Of a DNA stretch of 64,000 nucleotides, positions 50,801 to 61,005 are shown one piece after another (within the stretch, counting starts at the first letter, position 1; each line of letters opens with the position of its first letter). Origin of the DNA: Pteria penguin (Eukaryota; Mollusca; Bivalvia; Pterioida; Pteriidae); the NCBI GenBank assembly GCA_035048485.1, contig CM068587.1:24467034-24531033 (forward strand). Direction: 5' to 3'. A program made the translations under genes and the position numbers. A model generated the notes under the pieces. It had not been told where the DNA came from. It searched no databases and saw nothing but the letters and a program-made list of their open reading frames with translations.

Positions 50801-53371
50801 AATAAGTATTATAGTTATGTTCCTACGCTGGTGTATATGTGATGCAGTATTCTCTATGTAATAAGTATTATAGTTATGTTCCTACGCTGGTGTATATGTG
50901 ATGCAGTATTCTCTATGTAATAAGTATTATAGTTATGTTCCTACGCTGGTGTATGTGTGATACAGTATTCTCTATGTAATAAGTATTATAGTTATGTTCC
51001 TACGCTGGTGTATGTGTGATACAGTATCCTCTATGTAATAAGTACTATACTTATGTTCCTACGTATGTGTATGTGTGATACAGTATTCTCTATGTAATAG
51101 GTATTATAGATATGTTCTTACCCTGGTGTATGTGTGATACAGTATCCTCTATGTAATAAGTATTATAGTTATGTTCCTACGCTGGTGTATGTGTGATACA
51201 GTATTCTCTATGTAATAAGTACTATAGTTATGTTCCTACGCTGGTGTATGTGTGATACAATCTTCTCTATGTAATAAGTACTATAGTTATGTTCCTGCGC
51301 TGGTGTATGTGTGATACAGTATCCTCTATGTAATAAGTGTTATAGTTATGTTCCTGCACTGGTGTATGTGTGATATGTTCTTACCCTGGTGTATGTGTGA
51401 TACAGTATTCTCTATGTAATAAGTATTATAGTTATGTTCCTACGCCGGTATTTGTGATACAGTATCCTCTATGTAATAAGTATTATACTTATGTTCCTAC
51501 GTATGTGTATGTGTGATACAATCTTCTCTATGTCATAAGTAATATAGTAATGTTCCTACGCTGGTGTATGTGTGATACAGTATCCTCTATGTAATAAGTA
51601 TTATACTTATGTTCCTACGTATGTGTATGTGTGATACAGTATTCTCTATGTAATAAGTATTATAGTTATGTTCCTGCGCTGGTGTATGTGTGATACAGTA
51701 TTCTCTATGTAATAAGTATTATAGTTATGTTCCTACGCTGGTGTATGTGTGATACAATCTTCTCTATGTCATAAGTAATATAGTAATGTTCCTACGCTGG
51801 TGTATGTGTGATACAGTATCCTCTATGTAATAAGTATTATACTTATGTTCCTACGCTGGTGTATGTGTGATACAGTATTCTCTATGTAATAAGTATTATA
51901 GTTATGTTCCTGCGCTGGTGTATGTGTGATGCAGTATTCTCTATGTCATAAGTATTATAGTTATGTTTCTACGCATGTGTATGTGTGGAGATGTTTTAAG
52001 TTAAAGAGTTACTTTTTTATGAATTACATGTACTTAAATAATAAGGTTCCATTGCAGTTTTAGTACTATGATACTTTCCAATGTTCATTTTTTCTTTAAC
52101 TTTAATATGTATTAAAACTATTGGCACTTTCAGCTGTTACATGAATCTATAAAGAGAGTGAGCATGGATGCTCTATGCAGCAAACATAAACAGTTCACAC
52201 TAATTATTTATGATGTCAGCAAGTCTATGAGTTCAAAGACATACTGAAATTGTAGTTACGGTAATCAAGAAGAAGTAGTATAGTTTTAATATCTGTTACC
52301 ATTGATGTTTTGATATGAGTCTATCATGCAAGAAATGTGTGATCTGGCTTGTTACCAATTATTTATATTAATAAAGAATTCTGTATTAACTAGCAGACTC
52401 CTAAAATAGATTTAAGTAATTGTTGAAGGCTACTCTAGCTTGAACAACTATTCATTTTCCATGTATTAACTTGTCTTTTTTAATTCTAAATACTTAAAAG
52501 ACATTTTCATATATTAAAAGGTATGAAACCTACCAAACAAATGTACATGTAAATAAGTGTTAAAAACTCACAAAGGCATTCTCTTTTAACTCTTTTCAGT
52601 TCATCTTCACGTCTTGCAGACAGAATGAGACGACATCCTACCTTGGCAAGTTCATATGACAGGTATTCACCTATTCCACTGGAAGCCCCAGTGATCCATA
52701 CTACCTTACCATGTAGAACATCTGAAATAAAATAAAACTTCCAGATTAAATATTATCGAGTAAATCAGTATATGCAAGTCTGGTACAGATCATCTAAATG
52801 AGCAACACCTTCTGGGTATGTAAACAAGTTATTTCTTATCAGTTACTAAATCTCAAGATTTTATTAATAGGGATGATATAAACATCGACCATAACTTTCC
52901 CTAACAGGTATGTTGCATTTGATAATCTTCTTTCCTGATCACAAAAACAAATCAAGTGATGGGAAAGCCTAATTCTAGAGCACTGACTCTCTGTATTGGA
53001 ATTGTTGAACAGTTTACTTCAATGAAAACACAAACTGTCATGTGACAATATTCATTGAAGATTGTGGCTTTCATGATCATCAAAAACCTCCCGATTATTC
53101 TGCACATTGTCATTCCAAATGTAGAAGCCTTAAGACTTTCCTCTCTCCTTTCAATTTTTACATTAAATTTTCCAAGTTAATAAATATGAATTGAGCTTAC
53201 AGGTAAGGACTGATACAGCTTATGATCCGAAATAGCAATAAACTTACCTGCTTTCTTTCCTAACTTCTCAGTAATTTGGAGAATAATATCACAATCACCA
53301 ATAATGATAAGTATGACACAGACAATGAAGTATATTACAGTCACCACAGATAGCAGGTAAAACCAATCCAT
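38830..53371 (-). CDS. DHRS7: DHRS7-like short-chain dehydrogenase/reductase, 8 coding exons, alternative exon 6
   Basis: Exons (minus strand): 53,371-53,248; 52,721-52,572; 50,357-50,251; 50,129-49,937; 49,661-49,615; 6A 45,968-45,849 or 6B 45,798-45,679; 40,483-40,317; 38,887-38,830. All have GT/AG borders and matching phases, giving 321 residues (human DHRS7 is about 340). Residues 1-28 form a hydrophobic N-terminal anchor, so an ER-membrane NADP(H)-dependent oxidoreductase is expected, as known for DHRS7; the natural substrate is not settled. Visible SDR marks: cofactor motif TGASSGIG (52-59), NNAG (133-136), catalytic Asn158, Ser186, Tyr199 and Lys203 (YTGSK), and CPGP in exon 6. The start ATG has an ideal context (gaccATGG); a TTTCAG acceptor 6 nt upstream suggests a separate 5' UTR exon. 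Introns 2, 5, 6 and 7 are loaded with repeats. Confidence 0.93.
39264..39543 (+). mobile_element. tRNA-derived SINE, copy 2, in DHRS7 intron 7
   Basis: Same family as the 25.0 kb SINE: A box GTGGCCTAGTGG, B box GGTTTGATTCC, conserved body and (ATCA)n tail. The target duplication is ACGACAATGATATG (39,250-39,263) against ACGACATCGATATG (39,544-39,557), 12 of 14 matching. The second gene copy lacks it in the corresponding intron, so it inserted after the duplication. It lies antisense to the gene. Confidence 0.93.
39560..40150. repeat. Dispersed bivalve repeat (GGGCATAACTCTGTCAAAAA family)
   Basis: Two related halves contain GGGGCATAA(C/T)TC, 'TTTCAATTCAATATGTGCAC' and GCAGAGATAKAGCAC. Absent from the matching intron of the second gene copy. 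No coding potential. Confidence 0.6.
42505..44130. repeat. Nested dispersed repeats with a threefold 300-bp unit
   Basis: The inner element (42,606-about 43,895) begins AACAAGAGCAACGCCTAGCG and ends TAATACATCCCGTC plus GGGGTATAAAAAT. Inside are three about 300-bp tandem units (TAAATTTCTCAAAAATGAAG; GTCCAAGGGCYATAAATC; AAACTCGAACTGGTACTGAC). The outer repeat has a copy on each side (TATGAAGGCCCTATGTCTTAC at 42,529; TGTGAAGGCCCTAAGTCTTAC at 43,950). All within DHRS7 intron 6. Confidence 0.8.
45679..45798 (-). CDS. DHRS7: DHRS7 alternative exon 6B (distal of the exclusive pair)
   Basis: 120 nt, phase 0 at both ends, acceptor TTTTCTAAAAG and donor GTAAAT. It encodes 40 residues from [14 protein letters not shown] through [12 protein letters not shown] to EKSGE. 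It aligns without gaps to exon 6A, 26 of 40 residues identical. Differences from 6A include Val to Thr straight after CPGP and Ile-Leu to Asn-Met in the following loop, a region that contacts cofactor and substrate in SDR enzymes. Joining exon 5 to 6B and then exon 7 keeps the frame. The 6A donor is only 50 nt from the 6B acceptor. Confidence 0.85.
45849..45968 (-). CDS. DHRS7: DHRS7 alternative exon 6A (proximal of the exclusive pair)
   Basis: 120 nt, phase 0 at both ends, acceptor CATTCTTTTTAG and donor GTATGC. It encodes [14 protein letters not shown], then [12 protein letters not shown], to [14 protein letters not shown] is closer than 6B to the sequence known for vertebrate DHRS7 (CPGPV-SNI), so this is probably the ancestral-type version. 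It completes the Rossmann fold behind the YTGSK motif of exon 5. Confidence 0.9.
46664..47036 (+). pseudogene. BED/TTF-type zinc-finger fragment of a hAT-related protein
   Basis: Begins [13 protein letters not shown] (46,664), then shifts frame (or crosses a lost intron) into an open frame from 46,719. Visible: [14 protein letters not shown], then CDVC, and HLKENDH, a C-x2-C...H-x5-H finger of the type found at the N-terminus of KIAA1586/ZNF862-like proteins derived from hAT transposases. The frame ends where the nested repeat inserts (NNMK). No catalytic DDE/RW region remains. Confidence 0.65.
47037..48735 (+). repeat. Nested dispersed element, GCTCACCTGA family
   Basis: Starts AACAAGAGGCCCAAGTGGGCC, whose GGCCCAAGTGGGCC is a near-perfect palindrome, then CACTCACCTGAG. 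It ends GCTCACTTGAGCC and CAGGTGAGCTAAAAAT. Inside are two tandem units of about 500 bp (TTTGGAAGTSTTAAAAAATTC at 47,692 and 48,191) with an 18-base C run at 48,166-48,183. It is inserted in the hAT-like element. Related pieces lie at 46,225 and 63,778. Confidence 0.75.
49040..49600. repeat. Dispersed repeat rich in TGACCTTGACC words
   Basis: Contains GTGACCTTGACTTTGCAGATATGACC, split here as GTGACCTTGACTTTGC and AGATATGACC, repeated at about 49,295 and, as TGACCTTGACCTTTGACC, near 49,410. It ends ATAATACATCCAGCTACCAC and GGACGTATAAAAA. Lies in intron 5, just upstream (+ coordinates) of exon 5. Confidence 0.75.
50425..51990. repeat. 57-bp minisatellite, about 27 copies, in DHRS7 intron 2
   Basis: Unit TGTGATACAGTATTCTCTAT, GTAATAAGTATTATAGTTAT, GTTCCTACGCTGGTGTA. 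Units at about 50,600-50,960 are virtually identical to one another (GATGCAG variant with GTGTATATG); others carry variants such as CTTCTCTATGTCATAAGTAAT or TACGTATGTGTA in an interspersed order. One unit near 51,370 is internally deleted. It starts 70 bp from exon 3. Confidence 0.96.
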
Positions 53372-53414
53372 GGTCACTCTGAAATATAATGTTGTACTCA
53401 ATAAAGTCATAATA

Positions 53415-54447
53415 GTGTGTCATAATCGACGGTCAATCATCAACAGACACCACCATTTCATCAGGAGTCCCTAAGGGAACTGTCTAAGGCCCACTGCTCC
53501 TTTGGATTGTATCAATGACCTGCCGTCATCGACAGTGTCATCCACCACCCGACTTTTGCTGATGATTGTCTCATGTACTGAAGGATCAAGACACCTGACG
53601 ACCAGACCATCTTGCAGAACGACTTAAGCAAGCTTCAGCAGTGGGAGGACCGATGGTTGATGCAGTTCAATCCAGATAAATGTGAAGTACTAAAGGTTAC
53701 TAACCGGAAGGCCCCACAACTTGCCAAATACAAGATCCACAGTCAAGTCCTGAAAACGATCAACTCTGCCAAGTACCTTGACCTGACAATCCAAAAGAGA
53801 ATGCACATAGATAAGATCACCAAGAAGGCTAATTCCACCCTGGCCTACCTTAAGGCAGAAACATCAGCTGATACCCAACTAACATCAAGACACAATGCTA
53901 CTTCACACTAGTGCGACCTACCATCGAATACACCGCTAGCGTGTGGAGCCCAGCTTAAAAAAGGAGAGCATTATCAAACTTGAGGCTGTACAGCGTAGGG
54001 CAGCAAGATTCGCCACTGAAGACTACCAACATACAAGCAGTGTTACATACATGCTACAACAACTCCGGTGTCTGTCACTCAAAATCCGTCGGAAAAGGGC
54101 CCAAGTCATCGTACTGTACAGAATAGTTTACCTGTTTGTGGACGTCCCAGTGGAAAACTACCTACACCCAGCATCACTGCAGGCCAGAGGCCACACCCTA
54201 GAACTACAGTGTACAAGACTTCCTTATTCCCCCATGCCCCTTAGGAACAGATTGCCAGAGGGAACAGTTGCGGCCAATACCCAGGACAGCTTTAAGACCC
54301 AGCTGCCCAGTGGCACCAATAAGTAAAGCAGCTCTGTATTTTATCCATTTTAACATTTTAATTTGCACTGTACATAGATGTTCACCCCCTCATGCAGTGT
54401 GGGAAAATACTTAAATGGTGATGCACTCTACCACAAGAAGAAGAAGA
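53415..54447 (+). mobile_element. CR1/L2/Jockey-group LINE, 3' part of the RT, truncated
   Basis: Plus-strand frames encode SSGVPKGTV then GPLLL (53,460-53,500), the catalytic FADDCLMY (about 53,555), QQWEDRWLMQFNPDKCEVLKV, IHSQVLKTINSAKYLDLTI, and after a frameshift EAVQRRAARFATEDY, VIVLYRIVYLFVDVPVENYL and RNRLPEGTVAA. The 3' end is (AAG)n at 54,434-54,447. Its truncated 5' end lies about 45 bp upstream of the DHRS7 start codon, in the opposite orientation. Stop codons and frameshifts show it is dead. Confidence 0.85.
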
Positions 54448-54625
54448 TAGCATTGTAAAACTACCGAAAAAAGTGGTGCTATGTCTTTAAAACCATGTAC
54501 CACAGTGGACAGTCGTGAACTCCAGGAAATCAGCAGAGAGACCAGATGTCTCATGGGAATAAGCATCTCCAGTGCTTGGCTATCCATACATGACATGGGG
54601 TCCGAAGAGAACTGATGACAAAATA

Positions 54626-55374
54626 GTCTGAGATTCTCTGCCCCTCTCCCACTTTTCATATTGGTGATTTTTGGGAGAGGGTCAAAGACACTTTGTTCAT
54701 CCAAAATTGGAATTTCAGCAATACCAGCCGGCATCGGGATGTACAAGCCTCTGGTGAGAAATAAGCATTTGCACAGCAAACTTGCAGCCTATAATCCAAT
54801 AAATGAACATTTAACTTATTCGATCATAGCGATATCTTTTTCAAATAAGGTCTATATAACCTCTTCTTAGTGATGTTTTATCTGCAAACACGATAATATT
54901 CTCATTTCACCATTTGGGTATACAGTATGGCATCTGATCTCACAGAATGTGACTTCGATGATTCATGATACTTCAGCATCGGACACATTTTTGTAAAGAA
55001 AAATATGATGCAACCTGGTCACAAATGCAAAGTCGCCTTCAGCCAGATCTGACGTCAAACATTTAATCATACACAAATGACGAAATGGAGAATCTTCTTG
55101 TGTTTTCTGATAAAACGGCAGCTAGTATATATAGAAGTTAAGATCTTATTTGGAAAAGATATTGCTATAATTGAGCAAGTTAAATGCTCATTTATTGGAT
55201 CATAGGTTGCAAGTTCACTGTGCAAGCGTTAATTTATTTGTCGCCAGATCAAGGCTTCAATGCATCCCGATACTGACTGGTATTGCTAAAATTTCAACTT
55301 TTGATGAACCCTCTCCGACCCTCTCCCACAAACCATCCATATCAAAAGTGAGAGAAGGGCAGAGAATCTCAGAC
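54626..55374. mobile_element. Foldback DNA element with about 240-bp inverted arms
   Basis: 54,626-54,866 and 55,128-55,374 are inverted repeats (ends GTCTGAGATTCTCTGCCC and its complement), about 75-80% matching, around a 260-bp unique centre. TA flanks both ends (54,624-54,625; 55,375-55,376), as for Tc1/mariner-type insertion. No transposase. Confidence 0.85.
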
Positions 55375-55376
55375 TA

Positions 55377-55594
55377 AGGGGGCAACCATTTGATTTTTAT
55401 GGGGGGGCAGGAAGATTTTCACCGGCCTGAATAATTTTTTTTTAATTTATTTATTGACAATTAATAAGGGTTTTTTTGCCGGGCCTTTTGGCCGGATAAT
55501 TTTTTTTTTCCCAAAAATTTGAGCCGGACTTTTTTTTTGCAAAGTCTTCCCCCCCCCTCCCCATAAAAACCATAAAAATCAAATGGTTGCTCCC
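55377..55594. mobile_element. MITE with GGGGGCAACCATTTGATT ends
   Basis: About 25-bp TIRs: AGGGGGCAACCATTTGATTT at the left, complement of AAATCAAATGGTTGCTCCC at the right, with T-rich and C-rich inner sequence. TA flanks both ends (55,375-55,376; 55,595-55,596). The left TA is the same dinucleotide that ends the foldback element before it. Confidence 0.8.
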
Positions 55595-55596
55595 TA

Positions 55597-56519
55597 ATGA
55601 CAAAAATATTCTAATTACAAGCGCCTGTGATTCTAACAGTCTAACAGTGTCTAATACTGCACAACAAACATATCATTTGTGACTGCATGTGTATACTGTC
55701 CATTTTCTAGTTTAAATGTTATATATTAGGTCAAAACCATATATTATTTTAAAACCTTGACAGTATCGTGACGAATAAGTCTCAGCGAGAAGTAGATAGA
55801 CATGCACTAAAGTGAAAGTAGATTTTTATGACACACGTGTGACAGACATTTCTCATTTATCCAATTCTGCCAAGAGTCAATTCGACCTTTGCAAATTTAG
55901 CTATTTGCGTCTTCAGCCCATGTTATGACACTTCGGTGCATTAAAAACGCATTTCAGTGTATATTCATGCTTTCCATATTTCGTTGAGTACATTCCGCAT
56001 CACCCCAATATATTTTGAAAGTTTATCGCTGAATATAAAACGCTATTCGAATATTCGGTCTGATATAAAACTCAGGGAAATAATTATAGTCCACAAATGA
56101 CGTTTTCATAGGAAATTGATGACGTCATAATTCTTTTACTTCAGATAAAGTCTCAAATGGGAAATATCTCTATATGTTATCGAATACAGATATACCAACA
56201 ATAAACGTAGTTACACTGTGACCAGTGATATGATCATGCCACAGACTACGTATGGATAGGGGCAAATGATATGCTCATGATTGGTTTCACTTCTTCATGA
56301 CATTGATTTAAAGACTTAAGCATTTCCCAAGAGTATTCGATCTACACGTCTAAATTTCCCACTTTCATAAATAAGCATGGAAGAAGATCACTGGCGCTCT
56401 TCAACGGGAGGGGGGGGGGGGGGGGTTGGAGGTCTCCCATCTAAAACTGAAACAAGAGAGGGGTGTTGCAACTCTTCTGGTTGAAATGACAACCAGAAAT
56501 CTTTTTTCACTACTTTTAC
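55597..56519. other. Intergenic stretch
   Basis: No gene recognised. A 16-base G run lies at 56,410-56,425. Otherwise AT-rich and unexplained. Confidence 0.5.
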
Positions 56520-57480
56520 TAAAAATTGAGATTTGTATCATCTCAGTATCAATTTGTATTTCCTAAATCATTACAAACGACGTCACAAGTTGTATTACCT
56601 GTTTCCTTCTGTTCTAATTTTACAAAAGTTCTGTCAGAGGTAAAATTTGGTCTTCATAACTATTGTGAACAGTGCAATCTTGACGCTATATTGATAAAAT
56701 GTATGACCTACAAAATTCAAGAGAACTGTTGGAACATCTGAAGTCCGTAAGTTGATAAAATTCACTCTTTCAAGTTATTTGTTTTTTTCGACATTTTACG
56801 CAACGATTCCTCGCCAAAACTTTAAAGACAGACACTCCAATATAACTCAAAATGCTTTCACTAAATGATAGCCCCCGGCACTTATTCCAATTTTTTGTTG
56901 TAGAATTAGTTAGTCAACAGAAATCCAATCAAAATAAAATCTAAGTACACTGAAACAGATATCGTCAGGAAGCTGGAAACTACAGAGGGCAATAATTCTA
57001 CTTTGTATCTGGATGTCACATTATTCTACGGCGTTAAATTGCTGGTCACTTGAACACCCCACCCACCAATTCAGTATCAAAATTTTTCACTTAATTAGTA
57101 ACAGTATCCCATCATCGCCTGCCTATGGTGTATTCTGATCTTAGTCAATACATAGACTAACAATGTCACTGAAGAATTGCTATGATCGATAAGAGGCTGT
57201 TATCATACATTACATTCAATTATGAATGATACTCTGGAATGAAACCTATTCCGACCATTTTAAACAACGAATTTGACATTTCTGTTTGATATTTATCTGA
57301 TTGGACACTTTCTACTGGACTTAAGTGACAGGTATTGCTAGCAAGCAGCAGATGTGTCCTTCCATGGGCATCTGATATCGCTCCCCTCAGGGGTTCACTT
57401 ACACTCCTAATTAAGTAGATGTCGTTTGGTTTGGATTTTCTCAATTTGTTTGACCATTTTTGTTTTTGTTTTGTTTTTCT
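56520..57480 (+). mobile_element. Naiad-type Penelope-like retroelement, degenerate copy E
   Basis: Plus-strand pieces match copy A: SEVKFGLHNYCEQ, then RT fragments, IPSSPAYGV-like remnants near 57,110, and the shared tail with GTATTGCTAGCAAGCAGCAG and GGGGTTCACTTACACTCC (57,330-57,410). Heavily mutated. Confidence 0.75.
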
Positions 57481-59440
57481 GCTGGTTTTGTATGCACTAA
57501 GGTCTATCCTTACGTGCGCGATACCTACACACCCGGCCCAGTCTGTACTGACCAAACGGATAAAGCCACACTCCCAGTCTCTACACACTGAAGACGACAT
57601 AACTGCAATATATTATATCCATCTTATTGGGGCTTTCTGTGCCTCCTACGGCAGGAAGATCCTCTAATAATGCAGTGAGCTGGATGGTCTACAGATCTGT
57701 GTCGATATCCAAGAATCACGCCACAAGATGGAGTCTCTAGACGTTTACCCATCGCAGATGCCAGATTGAAAGAATCAGGGACCTCAGTACCGTATGGTTA
57801 ACCATTTCAGAAGGGCCGAATCCAGACAGGGTGGTCCGAAATAGATCATGATGCTGTCGAAAATTCTAGAGTCGGAATTGACGTATGTAGTCGGCGGTTC
57901 TGGTGTTCACTGGCATGAATAGCTTTATTTGATTGACGTCTCTTACACTGACCAACCGTTCGTGCGGGGGTATGGGTTCGGAAAGATCCGCACGAAATCT
58001 TTATATCGTTCTGTGTAAATAATCGCTGAGCTGTGATCAGTATGTATTAAATCAAACATAAGGATGAATATGAAGTTCGCCCTCTTGATTATTTGCGTAG
58101 TATGCTAGATATAAATCGCAAAATAATCGTTATTCAACATTTCTCAATAACTGAATGAAAATTTCTTCCAAATCCAATACATTTGACATTTAGTTCATAT
58201 CAATTTAGTTTCAGTAATACAATGATGTAAAAGATTATTTCAATTTTCACCATTTAACAAATAAAACCCTGTAGCCGTGGTAGTGCCGCCATCGTCTCTT
58301 AATTTTTTCGACTGATCCATGCTTAGGTTTCGTTAATGCAATCAGTTCAAATAATATATACCAAATCTTTAGAAAAACATTGTCAAGTCGAAAACCTGCA
58401 CATACATAAGACAAACATATGGCAGATCACAGACAATGAGCCTAAAACACATTTGAATACGAGCATTAAAACACCTTTGTTTATTAAACAGAACAAACGT
58501 TAAAACATAGCGCAAAGCCTATCACAGAACACAAGCAAATGAGACATACATCAGAGCATATGATATATAAAGCATTAAAATCATGGAACAAGCATATCGT
58601 ACAGAACACATTAAGCAAAGAAACATATCTTACATCACTATATTATCAAATAGCATAAGCACTGAAACATATGCCATGGCACTTTATCACTGAACACAGC
58701 TAGGTCCGGTGCCTTAAAGAAAATTCTTAAGTCAGTTTTTTTTCCCATTTCCATTTAATTCCTTTATCAAACGTTCAAATAAATTGCCATCCATAATGGT
58801 TTAATTCTACTTATCGATAGAATAAAACTCAATAAAATTCAAATCCCATTAGTAATTCAATGAACAGAAAAATTTGAAATTATGACTTAATTAAGTACTT
58901 TTTAAGTTTATGGCACCGCACCCTGAATATCTAAATATTACTCCAGATTTCAGGACAAAACATAGCAATAGCATAAGCAATAAAGCAACTCAAACATGAA
59001 GCAACTCAAACATGAAAATAAGAGTTGACCAGCATAGGATAAGATCAGATAAGAAATACAGAAAGTATACGTTAAACCCATAAATAGCAAAAGTTATATG
59101 CATTAATAAGCAAATTATTAAATATCATTACACATAAAAATTATATTTTTAAAAGACACCTTGTAACTACATCCATGCAGCACTACAACATTATAACTAG
59201 AACTTCAGAGACATAGATAGAACATAAGAAAAACATCCTTGGGTTGACTTCATTAATCTTGCATATTTCGTGTCACCTGATGTATTATAAGTAAGGTGCG
59301 TGATTTATGACAAATCGCTGTTTACTGGAATTTTCATTATGACATGAATACTATTTTTTAACCCTACAATAATAACTGAATGTGAAATTTTAAAATTCAG
59401 GTATTTTCAAATTAATTATTTTCTGTGAGTCTGTATTAAA
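57481..59440. other. Intergenic stretch between the two DHRS7 copies
   Basis: 57,500-57,990 is more GC-rich than its surroundings and has no recognised repeat or coding match. 58,260-59,230 is A-rich on the plus strand, with many short CATA/AGCA words. No exon recognised. The promoter of the DHRS7-like gene at 53.4 kb could lie between here and 54.5 kb, but nothing identifies it. Confidence 0.45.
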
Positions 59441-59517
59441 TCAAATACAGTTTATAAATTTGTAACTTTAAACACACATTTTTGTTTGTTGTCATGCATT
59501 TTACAAAAGATTAAAAA

Positions 59518-59527
59518 TTTATTTATT
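59518..59527 (-). terminator. Candidate polyadenylation signal of the second DHRS7-like gene
   Basis: Two overlapping AATAAA hexamers on the minus strand, at the place equivalent to 35,689-35,694 behind the first gene copy. Confidence 0.5.
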
Positions 59528-60298
59528 CCAACAAATTAATTTTTTTTTGTATACCATTTCATTATTATTTTGGAGACTTCCTTTAAAATCACCTCAAACA
59601 TTGATACACATAATACATAATAAATACTATAAGAGCAATGATAGTACAATTTAACTTTACACAATAGATTTTACATCATAAAACAGTATCATTCATAAAA
59701 AGAATTAAAGTTTTGTACAAGTTGCACAACATAATATCATTTTTTAGATTTTCCAGTATACTAGAAACTTTGAATTTTTTTTTTTTTCGCCCTTCTTTCT
59801 TCAATAAAATCTTACTCAGTGTAAAGATCTTGCAAAACAACTTATACCCTTTCTTATACAATCTTCAGATCATTTGTAATGCTTTAGAAGAAGAAGAAGT
59901 AACATATGTTAACATCATGCCATAATATGCACTGCATTATACACTGCAGCACTATAAAAATGGACAAAACTACTTCATTACCACATCTAACTCCTTTAGC
60001 TTCAAGTGAGCTCAAAACAATATACAGTATACAAAGCATTGAAACCTATGCAATTCATTCTTATCCTTTTTCTAAAATTTAAAGCAGGACAGAAGGTATA
60101 GAAGTCTTATAAATGAAAAACCCCGCTTTACGAACCGAGTATTGCACAAATTTCATATAAATGAAGTTCGATCACCCCATACAGAGAGCTGGGTTTTGAA
60201 CACATTGGTGAAAGTCATATTATTCTGGACATTTTGTTTAGATACTAAAAATCTCATTTGCAAATCAAGAAACCAATGAAAAGACCTCTAAACATTGT

Positions 60299-61005
60299 CA
60301 GTGGTCGAAAAATCCCATTACCCGTTACCCGTGGTAAGTGAAAAATGAGATCGGGTAACCTAAAAGTTGTCCAGTTATTACCCGTTGGTAAGTAGATTAT
60401 TGATAAAAACAAAATGTCATAAGTATAATTAATCATCCATAGATCCTCCGACGTAAGAAAATTTGGCATAAAAAGATCGTAAAATCGTCGATTGTTCGTA
60501 GTTAAATCAATATGTTTACCGAAAATCATAACCTCACATTTAAACAACTATACTAGTTGGAAAAGCAAATCCGGACGGAAATGTTAATACGGACGATCGG
60601 GAAAATCATATTTGGTGAACAAATACTAGATAAACTGTTGTATACAGGATGAAAAAATGGGTTTTTTTCGATTTATTGTAAGGATTCATGAAAATGTCAG
60701 TAAGATAAAACAATAAACCAACGATCGTGCAGATTAACCTTTCCGTGCGGAATTTCCTTTCCGACCAGCACAGGTTTCACTATTATTTTTTTGCATTTGT
60801 GTGTAACAGTATTCACTTTCATACTCTTTGATTAAAACTTGAGAGGTTATAGCCTTGTTATGCTTTTCTTAAGTGAAATAAAGCAGTAATCCAAACTTCT
60901 CACAATTTTTTCTTCGGGTAAGTAGATTTTGTCTGCGGGTAACTGGATATCAGTGAATCACTTACCCGTTGGTAAGTGCTTTTTCAAAAAAATTTTCGAA
61001 CACTG
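60299..61005. mobile_element. Non-autonomous hAT-like element with 5-bp target duplication
   Basis: TIRs CAGTGGTCGAAAAATC (left) and complement CAGTGTTCGAAAAT (right), with subterminal TTACCCG/CGGGTAA repeats at both ends. The target duplication is ATTGT at 60,294-60,298 and 61,006-61,010. The first gene copy shows the empty site at about 36,700 (TCTAAATATTGTATGCC). 707 bp, no transposase. Confidence 0.85.

Noticed and set aside
53372..53410. Upstream in-frame ATG at 53,410 as the start of DHRS7
   Set aside because: The ATG at 53,371 has a far better context and gives the expected N-terminal anchor length; a splice acceptor probably lies between the two.
57220..57600. 126-codon minus-strand ORF
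   Set aside because: It is antisense to the degraded Penelope-like copy E and its tail, with no recognisable domain or splice support.
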